This document shows, in pieces, positions 50,333 through 60,234 of a stretch of 64,000 nucleotides of DNA. Numbering within the stretch: the stretch's first letter is position 1; each line of letters begins with the position of its first letter. The translations under genes were made by a program, and so were the position numbers. Origin of the DNA: Acidobacteriota bacterium (lineage in GTDB: Bacteria; Acidobacteriota; Terriglobia; Terriglobales; Acidobacteriaceae); NCBI GenBank assembly GCA_023410055.1, contig JAEYQK010000030.1:1-64000 (forward strand). The letters run 5' to 3'. The notes below the pieces were generated by a model. The model had not been told where the DNA came from, did no database searches, and worked only from the letters and a program-made list of their open reading frames with translations.

Positions 50333-51307
50333 TTACCCGCGCCCCTCACGCATGGCCTGTCTCAGTTCGTTCACGATCTCATGCGCCGCCGCGCGACCTT
50401 CTTCGAACTTGTTCGGAGGGAACGAAATTGCACCCACGCGAGCATGCCCGCCGCCGCCGTAGCGCTCACAAATCTTGGCGAGATTCACTTTCGGCTCCGC
50501 TGGAGACCATGGGTTGGAGCCCACTGAGACCTTCGTGCGAAAGCTGCTCTTGCTCAGCCCAACACTGTAAGTTGAGCCCGGATTCAGATAGTACGGAACA
50601 AACTTGTTGTATCCCTCAAGATCCTGATCCGTGATATCGAAATAGACGGTGCCGTCCTTGCATTCCGTGCGTCCCCTCATGATGTCGATTGAACGCCTAT
50701 GGCGTTCCAAGAGTGGCGGCAGCAAATTAGCGACGAACGGTTCCTCGAGTATTTCCGCCAGTGGACGGTTGGCCAGCAGTGGTATCAGCCGCGGCGTAAG
50801 GGTCGAATCCTGCGTCGCCTCGATCACCATGGTCAACTTCATGGCAGGCGCTTCCATTTCAACGGCCACCTCGGCACTCTCGTACAGCGCACCGTCGATT
50901 ATGTCGGCCCATTCGACCAACTCCGCTACAGGCTCCGGGTTGAAACCAAAACGCTGTTTCGTGATTGTTGCGAGAAATTTCGTGCAGGATCGGAAATCAG
51001 GGTCATAGAACTTCTTCGTACTCTGCTGCTGTTCAAAGTGCTCGGCATCTTGCGGCGTCAAGAACGCGCTCTGATGATGGTCGAACCACCAGGTTATCTT
51101 CGGAGAAGCCGAGTACTTGAAGTCCACAATGGCATTCTCGTCACCGTCAAACTGAGCCTCGTCAAAAAGAGCACCCGCGCGATGCACCAAACCGGTGTAC
51201 TGAAACTCCGCGCCCTCGCGAATACGTTCGCGATAGAACCGCGTGAAAACCGCGGCCGAGGCCGTCCCATCAAAACACTTGTCGTGGTAAAAGACCCTTA
51301 CTTTCAA
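50333..51307 (-). CDS. DHH-family phosphoesterase
   Basis: A 324-residue protein with DHH motifs: FYHDKCFDGTASAAVF (motif I), AIVDFKYS (II), WWFDHHQSAF (the DHH itself, III) and a DHHA1-like ending RYGGGGHARVGAISFP. Such enzymes hydrolyse phosphodiester bonds in nanoRNA, c-di-AMP or related molecules; which one is unknown. The start is TTG 51307, with AGGGAAG closely upstream. Standalone gene. Confidence 0.87.
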   Translation of the reverse strand: MKVRVFYHDKCFDGTASAAVFTRFYRERIREGAEFQYTGLVHRAGALFDEAQFDGDENAIVDFKYSASPKITWWFDHHQSAFLTPQDAEHFEQQQSTKKFYDPDFRSCTKFLATITKQRFGFNPEPVAELVEWADIIDGALYESAEVAVEMEAPAMKLTMVIEATQDSTLTPRLIPLLANRPLAEILEEPFVANLLPPLLERHRRSIDIMRGRTECKDGTVYFDITDQDLEGYNKFVPYYLNPGSTYSVGLSKSSFRTKVSVGSNPWSPAEPKVNLAKICERYGGGGHARVGAISFPPNKFEEGRAAAHEIVNELRQAMREGRG

Positions 51308-51462
51308 ATGACTTCCCTTTTCTGGTTTCCTTTAAGATGCCGCTTCCGCGACCCTCGGCAACCCTGCTCAGAGACTTTCAATACAAAAGCAAATAGGAAT
51401 ACGCGAGTCGGTGGGGAAAGTCAAGTGGGACGAGAAAATGGCCAGGTTTGAAGCAAAACAAA

Positions 51463-51484
51463 GCGGAGCCCCTAAAGGCTCCGC
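51463..51484 (-). terminator. Terminator after the zinc-ribbon membrane protein
   Basis: On the minus strand GCGGAGCC / GGCTCCGC pair over 8 bp with a 6-nt loop, followed by TTTGTTTTG, just after the stop at 51502. Confidence 0.87.
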
Positions 51485-51501
51485 ATGCGTAACAAAAGGA
51501 A

Positions 51502-51996
51502 CTAGCCGTTAGCTTGCTTTTCGGCCAAATCACCGATGAAAGGCAGCTTGAACTTCTGGTTCTGATAAGCTTTGACCAACAGAACAACCCAGAGCACAGT
51601 TCCACCGACGCCCAAAACTAGCCACAATAGCAAACTAATAATCCAGCCAATAATCGGAATCACTGCCAAAACAGCGGACACAATCATCAGCACAATTGAC
51701 AGAGCGATCATCGCAATGCTGAAAAAGATGTTTTGGAAGCAATGGAAGCGCACGAACTGTCTCTTGTTATACGGCTCCATCACCAAGAAGATGATCGCGG
51801 GAATGATAGTAATGTAAGCGATCATTCCGGCAACGTTATCTTCCATTCCACCAGCTGCCGCCTGTGCAGGCGCCGCAGCCGGAGCTGGCGCTGCTGCCGC
51901 AGCTCCGCTCGATTGACCTACCGCTGTTCCACAGTTAGCGCAAAAAGTCACGCTGTCGTCCATCTGGGTACCACACGATGCGCAAAAACGCGGCAT
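51502..51996 (-). CDS. Zinc-ribbon plus DUF4870-like membrane protein
   Basis: A 164-residue protein. It begins with a double-CxxC zinc ribbon (FCASCGTQMDDSVTFCANCG), then an Ala/Pro linker (about residues 30-50), then a membrane domain with about three TM helices. YNKRQFVRFHCFQNIFFS and the GWIISLLLWLVLGVGGTVLWVVLLVKAYQ segment match DUF4870. Function unknown. The RBS GGAGGGAGA directly precedes ATG 51996. Confidence 0.85.
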   Translation of the reverse strand: MPRFCASCGTQMDDSVTFCANCGTAVGQSSGAAAAAPAPAAAPAQAAAGGMEDNVAGMIAYITIIPAIIFLVMEPYNKRQFVRFHCFQNIFFSIAMIALSIVLMIVSAVLAVIPIIGWIISLLLWLVLGVGGTVLWVVLLVKAYQNQKFKLPFIGDLAEKQANG

Positions 51997-52166
51997 TCTC
52001 CCTCCATCAATTCGGCCGAGGGCGCCGCATGAAGCACGCGCCCAAGCCTTTAATTGTCCATCGACAACAAAAAAGGGCCCACGACTTTACGGCTGATTTC
52101 TAAGCTAGCGGGACATTATCATTCTTCAGCAAACAACGCAATCGCTGTTTGAGCGAAACCTCGCCG

Positions 52167-52730
52167 CTAATGCCTGGTGCCCTTTCGCTTACAGGGGTCG
52201 CAGACGCCGTAAATCTGGAAAGTATGGCGAGTAGGGGTGTAGCGGTACTTGCGGCCCATGTCCTGTTCCACGCGCTCGATTTCGGGGGAAAAGAACTCCA
52301 CCGAACTGCCACATTCGGTACAGACCATGTGGTGGTGGCTGCGGCGGTTGTACTGGTGCTCATAACGGGCGACGCCATCATGGAACTCCACCGCGCTGGC
52401 CAAACCACACTCGGCGAAGAGTTTCAGCGTGCGATAAACGGTCGTGAACCCGATACGAGGATCCTTCTCGCGTACAAGCCTATGCAGTTCATCGGTTGAA
52501 AGATGGTCGCGGGTTTCGAGGAAAGTGCGAAGAATCTTGTCTCTTTGCTCAGTGTGCTTCAGCCCGACGCGTTTGAGGTGCTGGTGGAAGATCGTTTCAG
52601 CTTCCCTGATCATCTCGGGCGAAATCGCCCGCTCGTCGACGCGTCTCTGCAGCATAGCGGCTAGTCCTGTGACCGGCGATCGTACTGCGACTACTTGAGC
52701 CAGTCCGTCAAGAATATCACCGCCATGCAT
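52167..52730 (-). CDS. Fur-family transcriptional regulator
   Basis: A 187-residue regulator. The winged-helix part contains LKHTEQRDKILRTFLETRDHLSTDELHRLV and IGFTTVYRTLKLFAECGLA. The metal-sensing part has ARYEHQYNRRSHHHMVCTECGSSVEF, with the histidine cluster and CxxC, and a second CxxC close to the C-terminus (GVCDPCKRKGTRH). Structural zinc is therefore likely. Whether it is Fur, PerR or Zur cannot be decided. ATG 52655 is an alternative start. It is divergent from the penicillin acylase gene. Confidence 0.88.
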   Translation of the reverse strand: MHGGDILDGLAQVVAVRSPVTGLAAMLQRRVDERAISPEMIREAETIFHQHLKRVGLKHTEQRDKILRTFLETRDHLSTDELHRLVREKDPRIGFTTVYRTLKLFAECGLASAVEFHDGVARYEHQYNRRSHHHMVCTECGSSVEFFSPEIERVEQDMGRKYRYTPTRHTFQIYGVCDPCKRKGTRH

Positions 52731-52798
52731 TGTGAAGCTCGCTTTTCAGTGTTCTTACCGATTTCCAGTCGCGCGTCTTGAACTAGAATCGATGTTTC

Positions 52799-55324
52799 AT
52801 GTCGACGCCAAGCCCCGCTCTTGAAAGATTTCCGCGTGTTCGCAAGCTGCTGCTCACGCTGCTCGCCCTTGTCGCATTTGCGCTAATCGCCGTTGCCGGT
52901 ACATCGCTTTGGTTCTACGTCTCCGCAAGAAGAGCTCTGCCGCAGCTTGATGGTCAGATCAGTGTGCCAGGAGTTGTTGCCCAAGTTATCGTTAGGCGAG
53001 ATGCACATGGCGTCCCCGCCATCGATGCGACTTCGCTTGAGGATCTCTTCTTCGCTCAGGGATATGTCACCGCCCAAGATAGGCTGTGGCAGATGGACAT
53101 GACGCGCCGTTATGCATCAGGTCGTCTGGCAGAAGTGCTCGGGTCGAAGATGTTGAAGTCTGACATCCGGCAACGAACTCTCCTGATGCCGCTGATTGCG
53201 GAGCGTGCCGCCGCTGAGCTGCCCGCGCGGGATCGCGCGTTCTTCGAGGCATATGCGCGTGGCGTGAATGCCTACATAGACTCGCACCGCAACAGTCTTC
53301 CTATTGAGTTTCACGTCTTGCACTACTCTCCACAACCGTGGACCGTTGTTGACTCGATGCTGGTTGGCGCAAGCATGAGCGAAATGCTCAACCTTGAGAC
53401 ACTAGAGTCTGCGTTGAGCCGCGAAGCTATAACGGAAAAGCTGGGGCCAGAACTGGCTGCGGACCTGTATCCGAACTCATCTTTCCGCGACCATCCTCCG
53501 GTTCCTGACGCCACTGCCGACGAAATCGAGGGATTTCAACCTACGTTCGAAGAACAATCCGCAAGACCGCATCGGCGAGTTGGACTGCCGCACATAGCCT
53601 CGTTGGGAGCCGCAGGCCCGTGGGAGCCAGCTTCAGGATTTCGATCCACGTTGCCCGAAATGGCACAAGAAACACTTGCGCCCGGCTCAAACAACTGGGT
53701 TGTTTCGGGCGCCCGCACTGCGTCAGGCAAGCCGCTGTTGTCCAATGACATGCACCTGCCACATCAAATTCCAAACACTTGGTATGAGATTCATCTCACC
53801 AGCGGAGGTTTCGATGTTGCAGGCGTGAGCTTGCCCGGTGTCCCCTTTATCATCGTTGGGCACAATCGGCGGATAGCTTGGGGGTTCACGAACATTGGGC
53901 CGGCTGTAACGGACTTTTACGTTGAAAACGTGAACTCCGACGGCCAGTACCAGACTGCCGCTGGGTGGAAGCCACTCGAGCATCGTCGCGAAACAATACG
54001 CGTGCGCTGGGGGAAGGACGTCAGTATTGACGTTGCGATCACTCGGCACGGGCCTATAGTAAGCAACCTCATCCCCGGCGAGAAGAGAACTCTTGCGCTG
54101 AAGTGGGTATTGTTCGATCCGGCGGCTTCGCAGGTCCCATTCTTCGATATCAACTCGGCAGGCAACTGGACGGAGTTTCGGCAGGCGTTTTCGCGTTTCG
54201 GCAGCCCCAGCCAGAATGTTGTCTATGCGGACGTCGACGGACATATCGGCTACCAGGCAACGGGTTTTGTTCCCGTCCGCCCATGGACTCAAAACACACC
54301 TACGCTTCCCGCGAAGAACACTGAACAGCAAACCTCGGCACAGGCTGAAATCTACACCGGATTTCCTCTCGCTGGAGCTGACAATGCTCATGAATGGTCT
54401 GGCTATATCCCGTACGAAAAACTGCCCAGCGTATTTGATCCGCCAGAGGGAGTCATTGCCACGGCGAATGGACGAATTACGCCGAGAGATTATCCCTATG
54501 TTGTAAGCATGGAGTGGGGACCGCCCTATCGGACCGAGCGCATCTATCGATTCTTAAATAGCGAAAACAAGCTCACACCTGCCGACATGCTCGCGCTACA
54601 GAACGATATCTACTCGGAATTTGATCGATTCTGCGCCGAGCGTTTCGTCTATGCAGTCGACCGCCAGCCTAATGCTAGTGACGCTGCTCGTCGGGCTGCC
54701 GAGATTATGCGGCGCTGGGACGGCAGAGTCGACGTTGACTCCTCGGCTGCAACAATTGTTGCCGTATCACGCCGCGAACTCGTACGGCTGCTGCTCGAAC
54801 CCAGACTTGGGAGCGCGTACGCTGATTATCGCTGGTTCATGTCTTCAGTCTGGCTTGAGAACCTGTTGCTTACTGAGCCTGCGAGATGGCTTCCGAACGG
54901 CTACACCGAATTCAATGCTCTTCTAGCCGATGCTGTGGAGAAAGCTTTGAAGCGAACTCCCAAAGCCTCCTCCAAGGCTCGATGGGGCAACGAGTCGCCT
55001 GTCTATTTACAGCACGCGCTATTCGGAAGGGTCCCCTTTCTGAATCACTGGTCCGGCCCGGGACTCAACCCGCAATCAGGGAACGGCTATACGGTAAAAC
55101 AGGTCGGCCGCGGCTTCGGACCGTCTGAACGCATGACGGTGGATTTCTCGAATCTTGATAATTCCACTCTCAACATTGTGACGGGTCAATCTGGCAATGT
55201 CTTCAGCCCCTACTACCTTGACCAGTGGAAATCCTGGTATTCGGGAACAACACTAACGCTGCCTTATTCGCCGGATGCCGTTCAAAAGAGCGCGGCGCAC
55301 ATTCTCAAGGTTCAGCCGAACTGA
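52799..55324 (+). CDS. Penicillin acylase family Ntn-hydrolase
   Basis: An 841-residue exported or membrane-anchored protein: TM/signal segment at about residues 18-40, then an alpha chain with RDAHGVPAIDATSLEDLFFAQGYVTAQDRLWQMD, then the autocleavage site GSNNWVVSGARTASGKPLLSNDMHL, where the serine after Gly becomes the N-terminal nucleophile of the beta chain. Penicillin acylases and acyl-homoserine-lactone acylases share this fold; the substrate cannot be assigned. Self-processing is predicted. It starts at ATG 52799, divergent from the Fur gene. Confidence 0.93.
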   Translation: MSTPSPALERFPRVRKLLLTLLALVAFALIAVAGTSLWFYVSARRALPQLDGQISVPGVVAQVIVRRDAHGVPAIDATSLEDLFFAQGYVTAQDRLWQMDMTRRYASGRLAEVLGSKMLKSDIRQRTLLMPLIAERAAAELPARDRAFFEAYARGVNAYIDSHRNSLPIEFHVLHYSPQPWTVVDSMLVGASMSEMLNLETLESALSREAITEKLGPELAADLYPNSSFRDHPPVPDATADEIEGFQPTFEEQSARPHRRVGLPHIASLGAAGPWEPASGFRSTLPEMAQETLAPGSNNWVVSGARTASGKPLLSNDMHLPHQIPNTWYEIHLTSGGFDVAGVSLPGVPFIIVGHNRRIAWGFTNIGPAVTDFYVENVNSDGQYQTAAGWKPLEHRRETIRVRWGKDVSIDVAITRHGPIVSNLIPGEKRTLALKWVLFDPAASQVPFFDINSAGNWTEFRQAFSRFGSPSQNVVYADVDGHIGYQATGFVPVRPWTQNTPTLPAKNTEQQTSAQAEIYTGFPLAGADNAHEWSGYIPYEKLPSVFDPPEGVIATANGRITPRDYPYVVSMEWGPPYRTERIYRFLNSENKLTPADMLALQNDIYSEFDRFCAERFVYAVDRQPNASDAARRAAEIMRRWDGRVDVDSSAATIVAVSRRELVRLLLEPRLGSAYADYRWFMSSVWLENLLLTEPARWLPNGYTEFNALLADAVEKALKRTPKASSKARWGNESPVYLQHALFGRVPFLNHWSGPGLNPQSGNGYTVKQVGRGFGPSERMTVDFSNLDNSTLNIVTGQSGNVFSPYYLDQWKSWYSGTTLTLPYSPDAVQKSAAHILKVQPN

Positions 55325-55360
55325 GCGTTTCTTCTGAAGGCCAGATTGGGACAAAAGAAG

Positions 55361-55383
55361 AGGGCGACCGCTCTGGCCGCCCT
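55361..55383. terminator. Bidirectional terminator between acylase and lipoprotein genes
   Basis: AGGGCGACC and GGCCGCCCT form a 9-bp stem with one mismatch. A CTTCTTTTGT tract follows on the minus strand, after the lipoprotein gene. Confidence 0.75.
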
Positions 55384-55402
55384 TTCGGAGTCAGTCCGTT
55401 CC

Positions 55403-56656
55403 TTACTGATCGATGATCTTGACGTCTTCAGCTTTGCCCACGATATCGATGAAACAATTCGACGACTTGCACGGACCAGCAAAGATCTCACTTGTCGTGG
55501 TGTCGTAGGTGAGCAACTCGCCTCCAGCAACGACATACACCAAGTTACTATTGGGCACGACTGTCATGCCGGTCACTCTGCCCTTTCCACCTTTGGTTAT
55601 AACTGCCGTCGAAGCACTTGTATCGTAGATCGTCAGGCATCCGGCATCTGCAACCCCGGCGGCATCGGAACAGTCCCTCGCGCCGATGAATATCTTGTTG
55701 TTGCTCGCGGAAATGATTCGCGTGTGGAAGCCGCCACCAATCGCAATCGGCCCCTTAGAGATGGCAACAGTCGCGCCATTGGGACTCAATACGGTTAGGG
55801 ATCCGGTGGAACTGCCGAGTTTCGTACCGGCAACGTACAAGGTGTTGCTGCTGTCGGAAAAAATCGTGGTGCCAGCATCTACAGGAACAACTGGTGATGC
55901 ACTTGGCGTTGCTGCTGCCATATCGAGCACCGACACCCCAGCAGATCCCGAGCCGCCACACTCAGGGCCACAACTCACAACGTATGCCTTGGAACCATCA
56001 CTGCTGAACACGGCGGCGGTCGGCCGTGACATGGGAGAACCCAAGACATCTACGGCGGTAGGCGTAGTTGCCGAGAGATCTATGTAGGAAACGACATCTG
56101 ACTGGTCTCGGAACACAAGCATCTTCTTCCCGTCAGGACTCAAGGCCAACGTCTGGGCCAAAGCTACGGGAATCTGCGTTCCTAGCGTCTTGTTCACCAC
56201 ATCCAGGACCTGCACAGCACCACTCTGTAGAGGGTTGCCGCTGGAGTCGGAGGCGGCAGCGTTGCGCGTTGCAATCCATGCTGTCTTCGAGTCGGGACTG
56301 GCGACAACGCTGCTCGCTTCAGCAGGAATCAGGACAGTCGCAAGCGCAGTCTCAGTCTTGTTATCGATTATCGAAACGCCGTAGGTCGAGGCGGCGCTGT
56401 TGACGACAAGCGTTGAAGCGCGATCAGGGGTCAAAACCATGAGGCTCGCACCTGATCCCGCCGAGATACTGCCCGCAACCTGAACCTGCTTCGCGTAATC
56501 GACAATGTCGAGCGCGCCATAGAACGAGTTCGACACAAAGGCGCGAGTCTTGACGTTAGTGGTCGGCGTGGTGGTGTTGTTGTTGCCTCCGCCACATGAA
56601 CCTAGCAGGAGGCCGATCGTCCCGGCGAACAGAAAACTTTTAATGGCACGGTTCAA
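55403..56656 (-). CDS. Beta-propeller (YVTN-like) lipoprotein
   Basis: A 417-residue protein with a lipoprotein signal peptide (LLLGSC lipobox, cysteine near residue 21) and a GGGNNNTTTPTT linker. The remainder repeats a beta-propeller blade pattern: RAFVSNSFYGALDIVDYAKQ, VASPDSKTAWIAT, LALSPDGKKMLVF, AVFSSDGSKAYVVS, and VVPNSNLVYVVAGGELL. Such proteins bind ligands at the cell surface. Start codon TTG 56656. Function unknown. Confidence 0.82.
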   Translation of the reverse strand: MNRAIKSFLFAGTIGLLLGSCGGGNNNTTTPTTNVKTRAFVSNSFYGALDIVDYAKQVQVAGSISAGSGASLMVLTPDRASTLVVNSAASTYGVSIIDNKTETALATVLIPAEASSVVASPDSKTAWIATRNAAASDSSGNPLQSGAVQVLDVVNKTLGTQIPVALAQTLALSPDGKKMLVFRDQSDVVSYIDLSATTPTAVDVLGSPMSRPTAAVFSSDGSKAYVVSCGPECGGSGSAGVSVLDMAAATPSASPVVPVDAGTTIFSDSSNTLYVAGTKLGSSTGSLTVLSPNGATVAISKGPIAIGGGFHTRIISASNNKIFIGARDCSDAAGVADAGCLTIYDTSASTAVITKGGKGRVTGMTVVPNSNLVYVVAGGELLTYDTTTSEIFAGPCKSSNCFIDIVGKAEDVKIIDQ

Positions 56657-56862
56657 AGCGCCGCAACTCCCTTGTTATTCAGAAACTTATCATCTGGAAA
56701 CGAGATTATAGCAGAGCACCCGTCGGCCCTTGCGCCCAAACCACCCGCTCCGCTCACTTCTAATTTAGCCATCTCAGCTATTCTGCCTCGCATCCAGCAA
56801 GATAGCTGGCCATTTCCCGGCATTTTGTTTAAAGTTCGTAACATACGGGGATATTCGCATTC

Positions 56863-58716
56863 ATGCCTGAAGACTTTCTTGCAAGACTGAAAAAAGGTCC
56901 TGTGCTCGGCGATGGCGCAATGGGTACGCTGCTCTATGCCAAGGGCGTATTCATCAACCGCTGTTACGATGAGCTCAACGTTTCGCAGCCCGACCTCATT
57001 CGGGACATTCACCGCGACTATCTCCAAGCGGGCGCCGAGGTCATTGAAACAAACACATTCGGCGCCAATGTGTTTCGGTTGTCGCGCCACAGCTGCGGCG
57101 ACAAAGTGCGCGAAATCAATCTCGCCGGAGCCCGATTAGCGCGCGAAGCCAACGCTAAGCACAACGCCTTTGTTGCCGGATCGGTCGGACCCCTTGGCCT
57201 TCGCATTGAACCTCTTGGAAAGACTTCCCTTCAGGAAGCCCGCGATGCCTTTCGTGACCAGATTGCCGCGCTTGTCGAAGGTGGTGTCGATCTCCTGATC
57301 CTCGAAACGTTCGGTTACCTCGAAGAACTGCATCAGGCCATTCTTGCCGCGCGCGATGTCTCCAAGGCCATTCCCATCGTCACCCAGGTCACCATTGACG
57401 AGGACGGCAATTGCCTCGACGGCTCCGAACCCGAAGTGTTTACGGCCAAGCTTGACGAATGGGGTGCCGACGTCATCGGCTGCAATTGCAGTGTCGGACC
57501 GGTTGCTATGCTCGGTGCGATTGAGCGCATGGCCAAGATCACGAAGAAACCGCTTTCAGCGCAACCCAACGCGGGAATGCCGCGTAACGTCGAAGGCCGC
57601 AACATCTATCTGTGCTCTCCCGAGTACATGTCGAACTTCGTACCTGACTTCCTCACTGCCGGCGTCCGACTCATCGGCGGTTGCTGCGGCACCACGCCCG
57701 AGCACATCCGCACCATGAAGCTGATGCTGCGTGTCGGCGCGTCACGCGAGCAGCGCTATGAAGTGGCAACAGCAAAGCAGGCGCAGGCAGTGGCTCCGCC
57801 GCCGCTCGCAGAACGATCTCTGCTGGCAGCGAAAGTCGCAAAGGGCGAATTCTGCACCATGATCGAGATTGTGCCTCCGCGGGGCATCGATCCCAAACGC
57901 GAGATTGAAGGGGCCAAGTTCCTTCAGTCCGTCGGCGTGGACGCAGTCAACATCCCTGACAGCCCGCGTGCATCGGCCCGCATGAGTCCGCAGGCATTGT
58001 CATTGCTCATTCAGCAGAAAGTTGGCATTGAGGCCGTCCTGCACTACACCTGCCGGGACCGCAACGTGCTCGGCATCCAATCGGATCTGCTCGGTGCTGC
58101 CGCCATCGGGATCAACAACGTGCTCTGCATCACCGGCGACCCGCCGAAACTCGGCAATTATCCAGACGCCACTGCCGTTTTCGACGTCGACGCCATCGGC
58201 TTGGTCAACATTGTCCGCAATCTCAATCACGGACTCGACGTCGGTGGCAATCCGATCGGTAATGGAACCAACTTTTTCGTCATGGTAGGCGCCAACCCTG
58301 GTGTCCCCAACATTGAGGAAGAGTTGCGGCGATTTGCGTACAAGGTCGAAGCCGGTGCCGAAGCGGTCATCACGCAACCCGTATTCGACCTCGACTTGCT
58401 CGAGTCATTTGTAAAGCAGATCGAGCAATACAAGATCCCTGTCATCGCGGGCATCTGGCCACTCACAAGCCTGCGCAACGCCGAGTTCATGAAGAACGAA
58501 CTCCGCGTATCGGTGCCGGACGAGATCATGAACCGCATGTCCAAAGTCACAAACGCGGACGCCGCACGAGCCGAAGGCGTTGCGATCGCCCGCGAGATGC
58601 TCTCTAAGGTGAGTGGCTTCGTTCAGGGAGCACAAATCAGCGCTCCTTTTGGACGGTACTCTTCCGCGGTGGACGTGCTCGAAGCCCTGGGTTCAACCAA
58701 GGGAGCATCAGTTTAG
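56863..58716 (+). CDS. Fused homocysteine S-methyltransferase / methylenetetrahydrofolate reductase
   Basis: A 617-residue two-domain protein. The N-terminal domain (about 1-295) has the betaine-homocysteine methyltransferase fold with zinc ligands in IGCNCSVGP and GGCCGTTPEHIR. The C-terminal domain (about 325-610) is a MetF-like flavin TIM barrel with EIVPPRGIDPKREIEGAKFL, HYTCRDRNVLGIQSDLLGA and ITGDPPK. It would make and use methyl-THF for methionine. This YitJ-like fusion is known in several phyla. Confidence 0.95.
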   Translation: MPEDFLARLKKGPVLGDGAMGTLLYAKGVFINRCYDELNVSQPDLIRDIHRDYLQAGAEVIETNTFGANVFRLSRHSCGDKVREINLAGARLAREANAKHNAFVAGSVGPLGLRIEPLGKTSLQEARDAFRDQIAALVEGGVDLLILETFGYLEELHQAILAARDVSKAIPIVTQVTIDEDGNCLDGSEPEVFTAKLDEWGADVIGCNCSVGPVAMLGAIERMAKITKKPLSAQPNAGMPRNVEGRNIYLCSPEYMSNFVPDFLTAGVRLIGGCCGTTPEHIRTMKLMLRVGASREQRYEVATAKQAQAVAPPPLAERSLLAAKVAKGEFCTMIEIVPPRGIDPKREIEGAKFLQSVGVDAVNIPDSPRASARMSPQALSLLIQQKVGIEAVLHYTCRDRNVLGIQSDLLGAAAIGINNVLCITGDPPKLGNYPDATAVFDVDAIGLVNIVRNLNHGLDVGGNPIGNGTNFFVMVGANPGVPNIEEELRRFAYKVEAGAEAVITQPVFDLDLLESFVKQIEQYKIPVIAGIWPLTSLRNAEFMKNELRVSVPDEIMNRMSKVTNADAARAEGVAIAREMLSKVSGFVQGAQISAPFGRYSSAVDVLEALGSTKGASV

Positions 58717-59083
58717 AAACGGAGATCGCCGAAGTAGACCAATTCGGGCTCGGTCAGCGTCAGTTATGACCAACTCGATAGGGCTTTGCTGGCAGTTAAG
58801 TGGTTGGCATCGTGCGATTCCGTTGCCGCTCCTTTCCCCTGGGGCGGCCGGGCCTAGTGGCATATTGAGCCTTAGTTCCTCGGAGCCGATAACACACCTC
58901 GCTACCAGCGATGTAAAATCCAAGTCTTAGGGTTGTGGTGACAGCAACTTTTTGCTACGCCAATCGTTTGTATTCAGTAATGGCAGAATAGCCAGTACGA
59001 CTCGGCGGTTGGGGGCAAATGGGTCGTGCAGCAAGATCTCGGCATCAATAATGAGAGCTGGCGGACAGTTCAGGAGTGTTCTT
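58717..59083. other. 367-nt intergenic region
   Basis: No credible gene, tRNA, terminator or strong promoter was seen between the fusion enzyme and the BON lipoprotein gene. An open frame runs from 58952 into the lipoprotein gene but its product lacks a signal and RBS. The final GGAG box (59072-59075) belongs to the next gene. Confidence 0.5.
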
Positions 59084-60163
59084 ATGAAGGCTAGACATGG
59101 CGTTGCAGCATTTGTAATGGTGTTCCTGGTGATCTTAGGAACGGTCGCATGCAATCGCGCGCGTAGCGACTCCCAAGTCACGAATGACGTTCAGGGGAAG
59201 ATCTTCGCCGACAAGTCTGTCCAGAGCCGACAAATCGCTGTTCAGTCTTCCAATGGAGTCGTGACGTTATCCGGTTACGTGGGTAGCGATGCGGAACGGA
59301 TGGCAGCCGCAAACGATGCGGCTCAGGTTGAAGGCGTCAAAACCGTCGTTAACAATTTGCAGTCTTCAGCGCCAACTGTTGCTACCGCGCAACCTGAGCC
59401 GCAACCAGTTGTTCAGGAAGCGCCGAAACCTCAGGCGAGCGAACCACGCAGTGCCGCTCGTGAGCGCAAGTCCGGATCGACTCACAAAAGGCCCTTGTAC
59501 GAAGACACCATGGCGATGAATAGGCCCGACCCGGCTCCGGCGCCAACTCCGACTCCGGCCGCAGCGATTCCGACAGCGCCAGTGCCGCCTCCGGCTCCCG
59601 TAAAGGTCACCATCCCCGACGGGACACAGCTGTCGATTCGCATGATTGACAGTGTGGATTCGGAGACTGCACAGCCTGGACAAGTATTTCGTGCCTCGCT
59701 GGATTCACCGGTCACGGTCGACGATAACATTGTTGTACCCACCCACGCGGACGTCGAAGGGCGCGTTGTTGACGTAAAGAGCGCTGGCCGATTCGCGGGA
59801 AAGTCTGAGCTTGCAGTAGAGCTCTTCAAACTGAGCTACAACGGCAAGACTTACACGATCCACACGAGTCAGTATTCCCATGCCGGCAGTTCGCGGGGCA
59901 AGACGACGGCAACCCGAGTCGGTACAGGCGCTGCTATCGGCGCAATCATAGGCGGACTGGCTGGCGGTGGTAAGGGCGCCGCCATTGGTGCAACGGTTGG
60001 TGCTGGCGCGGGAGGTGGTGCGACCGCTGTTCACAAAGGCGAACAGATACGATTGACGTCCGAACAGGTGCTAACGTTCACGCTTCAGAGTCCGCTCACT
60101 GTGACACCCGCATCGAACGTTCAGCGAAATTCCCAACGACGTCAGCTCAGCGCTGAAGAATAA
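59084..60163 (+). CDS. BON-domain lipoprotein with glycine-zipper tail
   Basis: A 359-residue lipoprotein (lipobox LGTVAC, cysteine near residue 22). A BON domain follows (QVTNDVQGKIFADKSVQSRQIAVQSSNGVVTLSGYVGSDAERMAAANDAAQVEGVKTVVNNL), then a Pro/Ala-rich linker, then a beta-rich domain (IPDGTQLSIRMIDSVDSETAQPGQVFRASLDSPVTVDDN). Near the end lies a glycine-zipper segment (GTGAAIGAIIGGLAGGGKGAAIGATVGAGAGGG) likely to insert in or pack against membrane. BON domains bind phospholipid. ATG 59084 has CAGGAG upstream. Probable envelope-integrity role. Confidence 0.85.
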   Translation: MKARHGVAAFVMVFLVILGTVACNRARSDSQVTNDVQGKIFADKSVQSRQIAVQSSNGVVTLSGYVGSDAERMAAANDAAQVEGVKTVVNNLQSSAPTVATAQPEPQPVVQEAPKPQASEPRSAARERKSGSTHKRPLYEDTMAMNRPDPAPAPTPTPAAAIPTAPVPPPAPVKVTIPDGTQLSIRMIDSVDSETAQPGQVFRASLDSPVTVDDNIVVPTHADVEGRVVDVKSAGRFAGKSELAVELFKLSYNGKTYTIHTSQYSHAGSSRGKTTATRVGTGAAIGAIIGGLAGGGKGAAIGATVGAGAGGGATAVHKGEQIRLTSEQVLTFTLQSPLTVTPASNVQRNSQRRQLSAEE

Positions 60164-60184
60164 CCGACTCTGGATTGTCTCGTT

Positions 60185-60218
60185 CGCCCACTGCCTCGAG
60201 CAGTGGGCGTTTTCTTTT
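60185..60218 (+). terminator. Terminator after BON lipoprotein gene
   Basis: CGCCCACTG and CAGTGGGCG form a perfect 9-bp stem with a 7-nt loop, followed by TTTTCTTTT. Confidence 0.92.
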
Positions 60219-60234
60219 GTGTATTATTCGAGGA

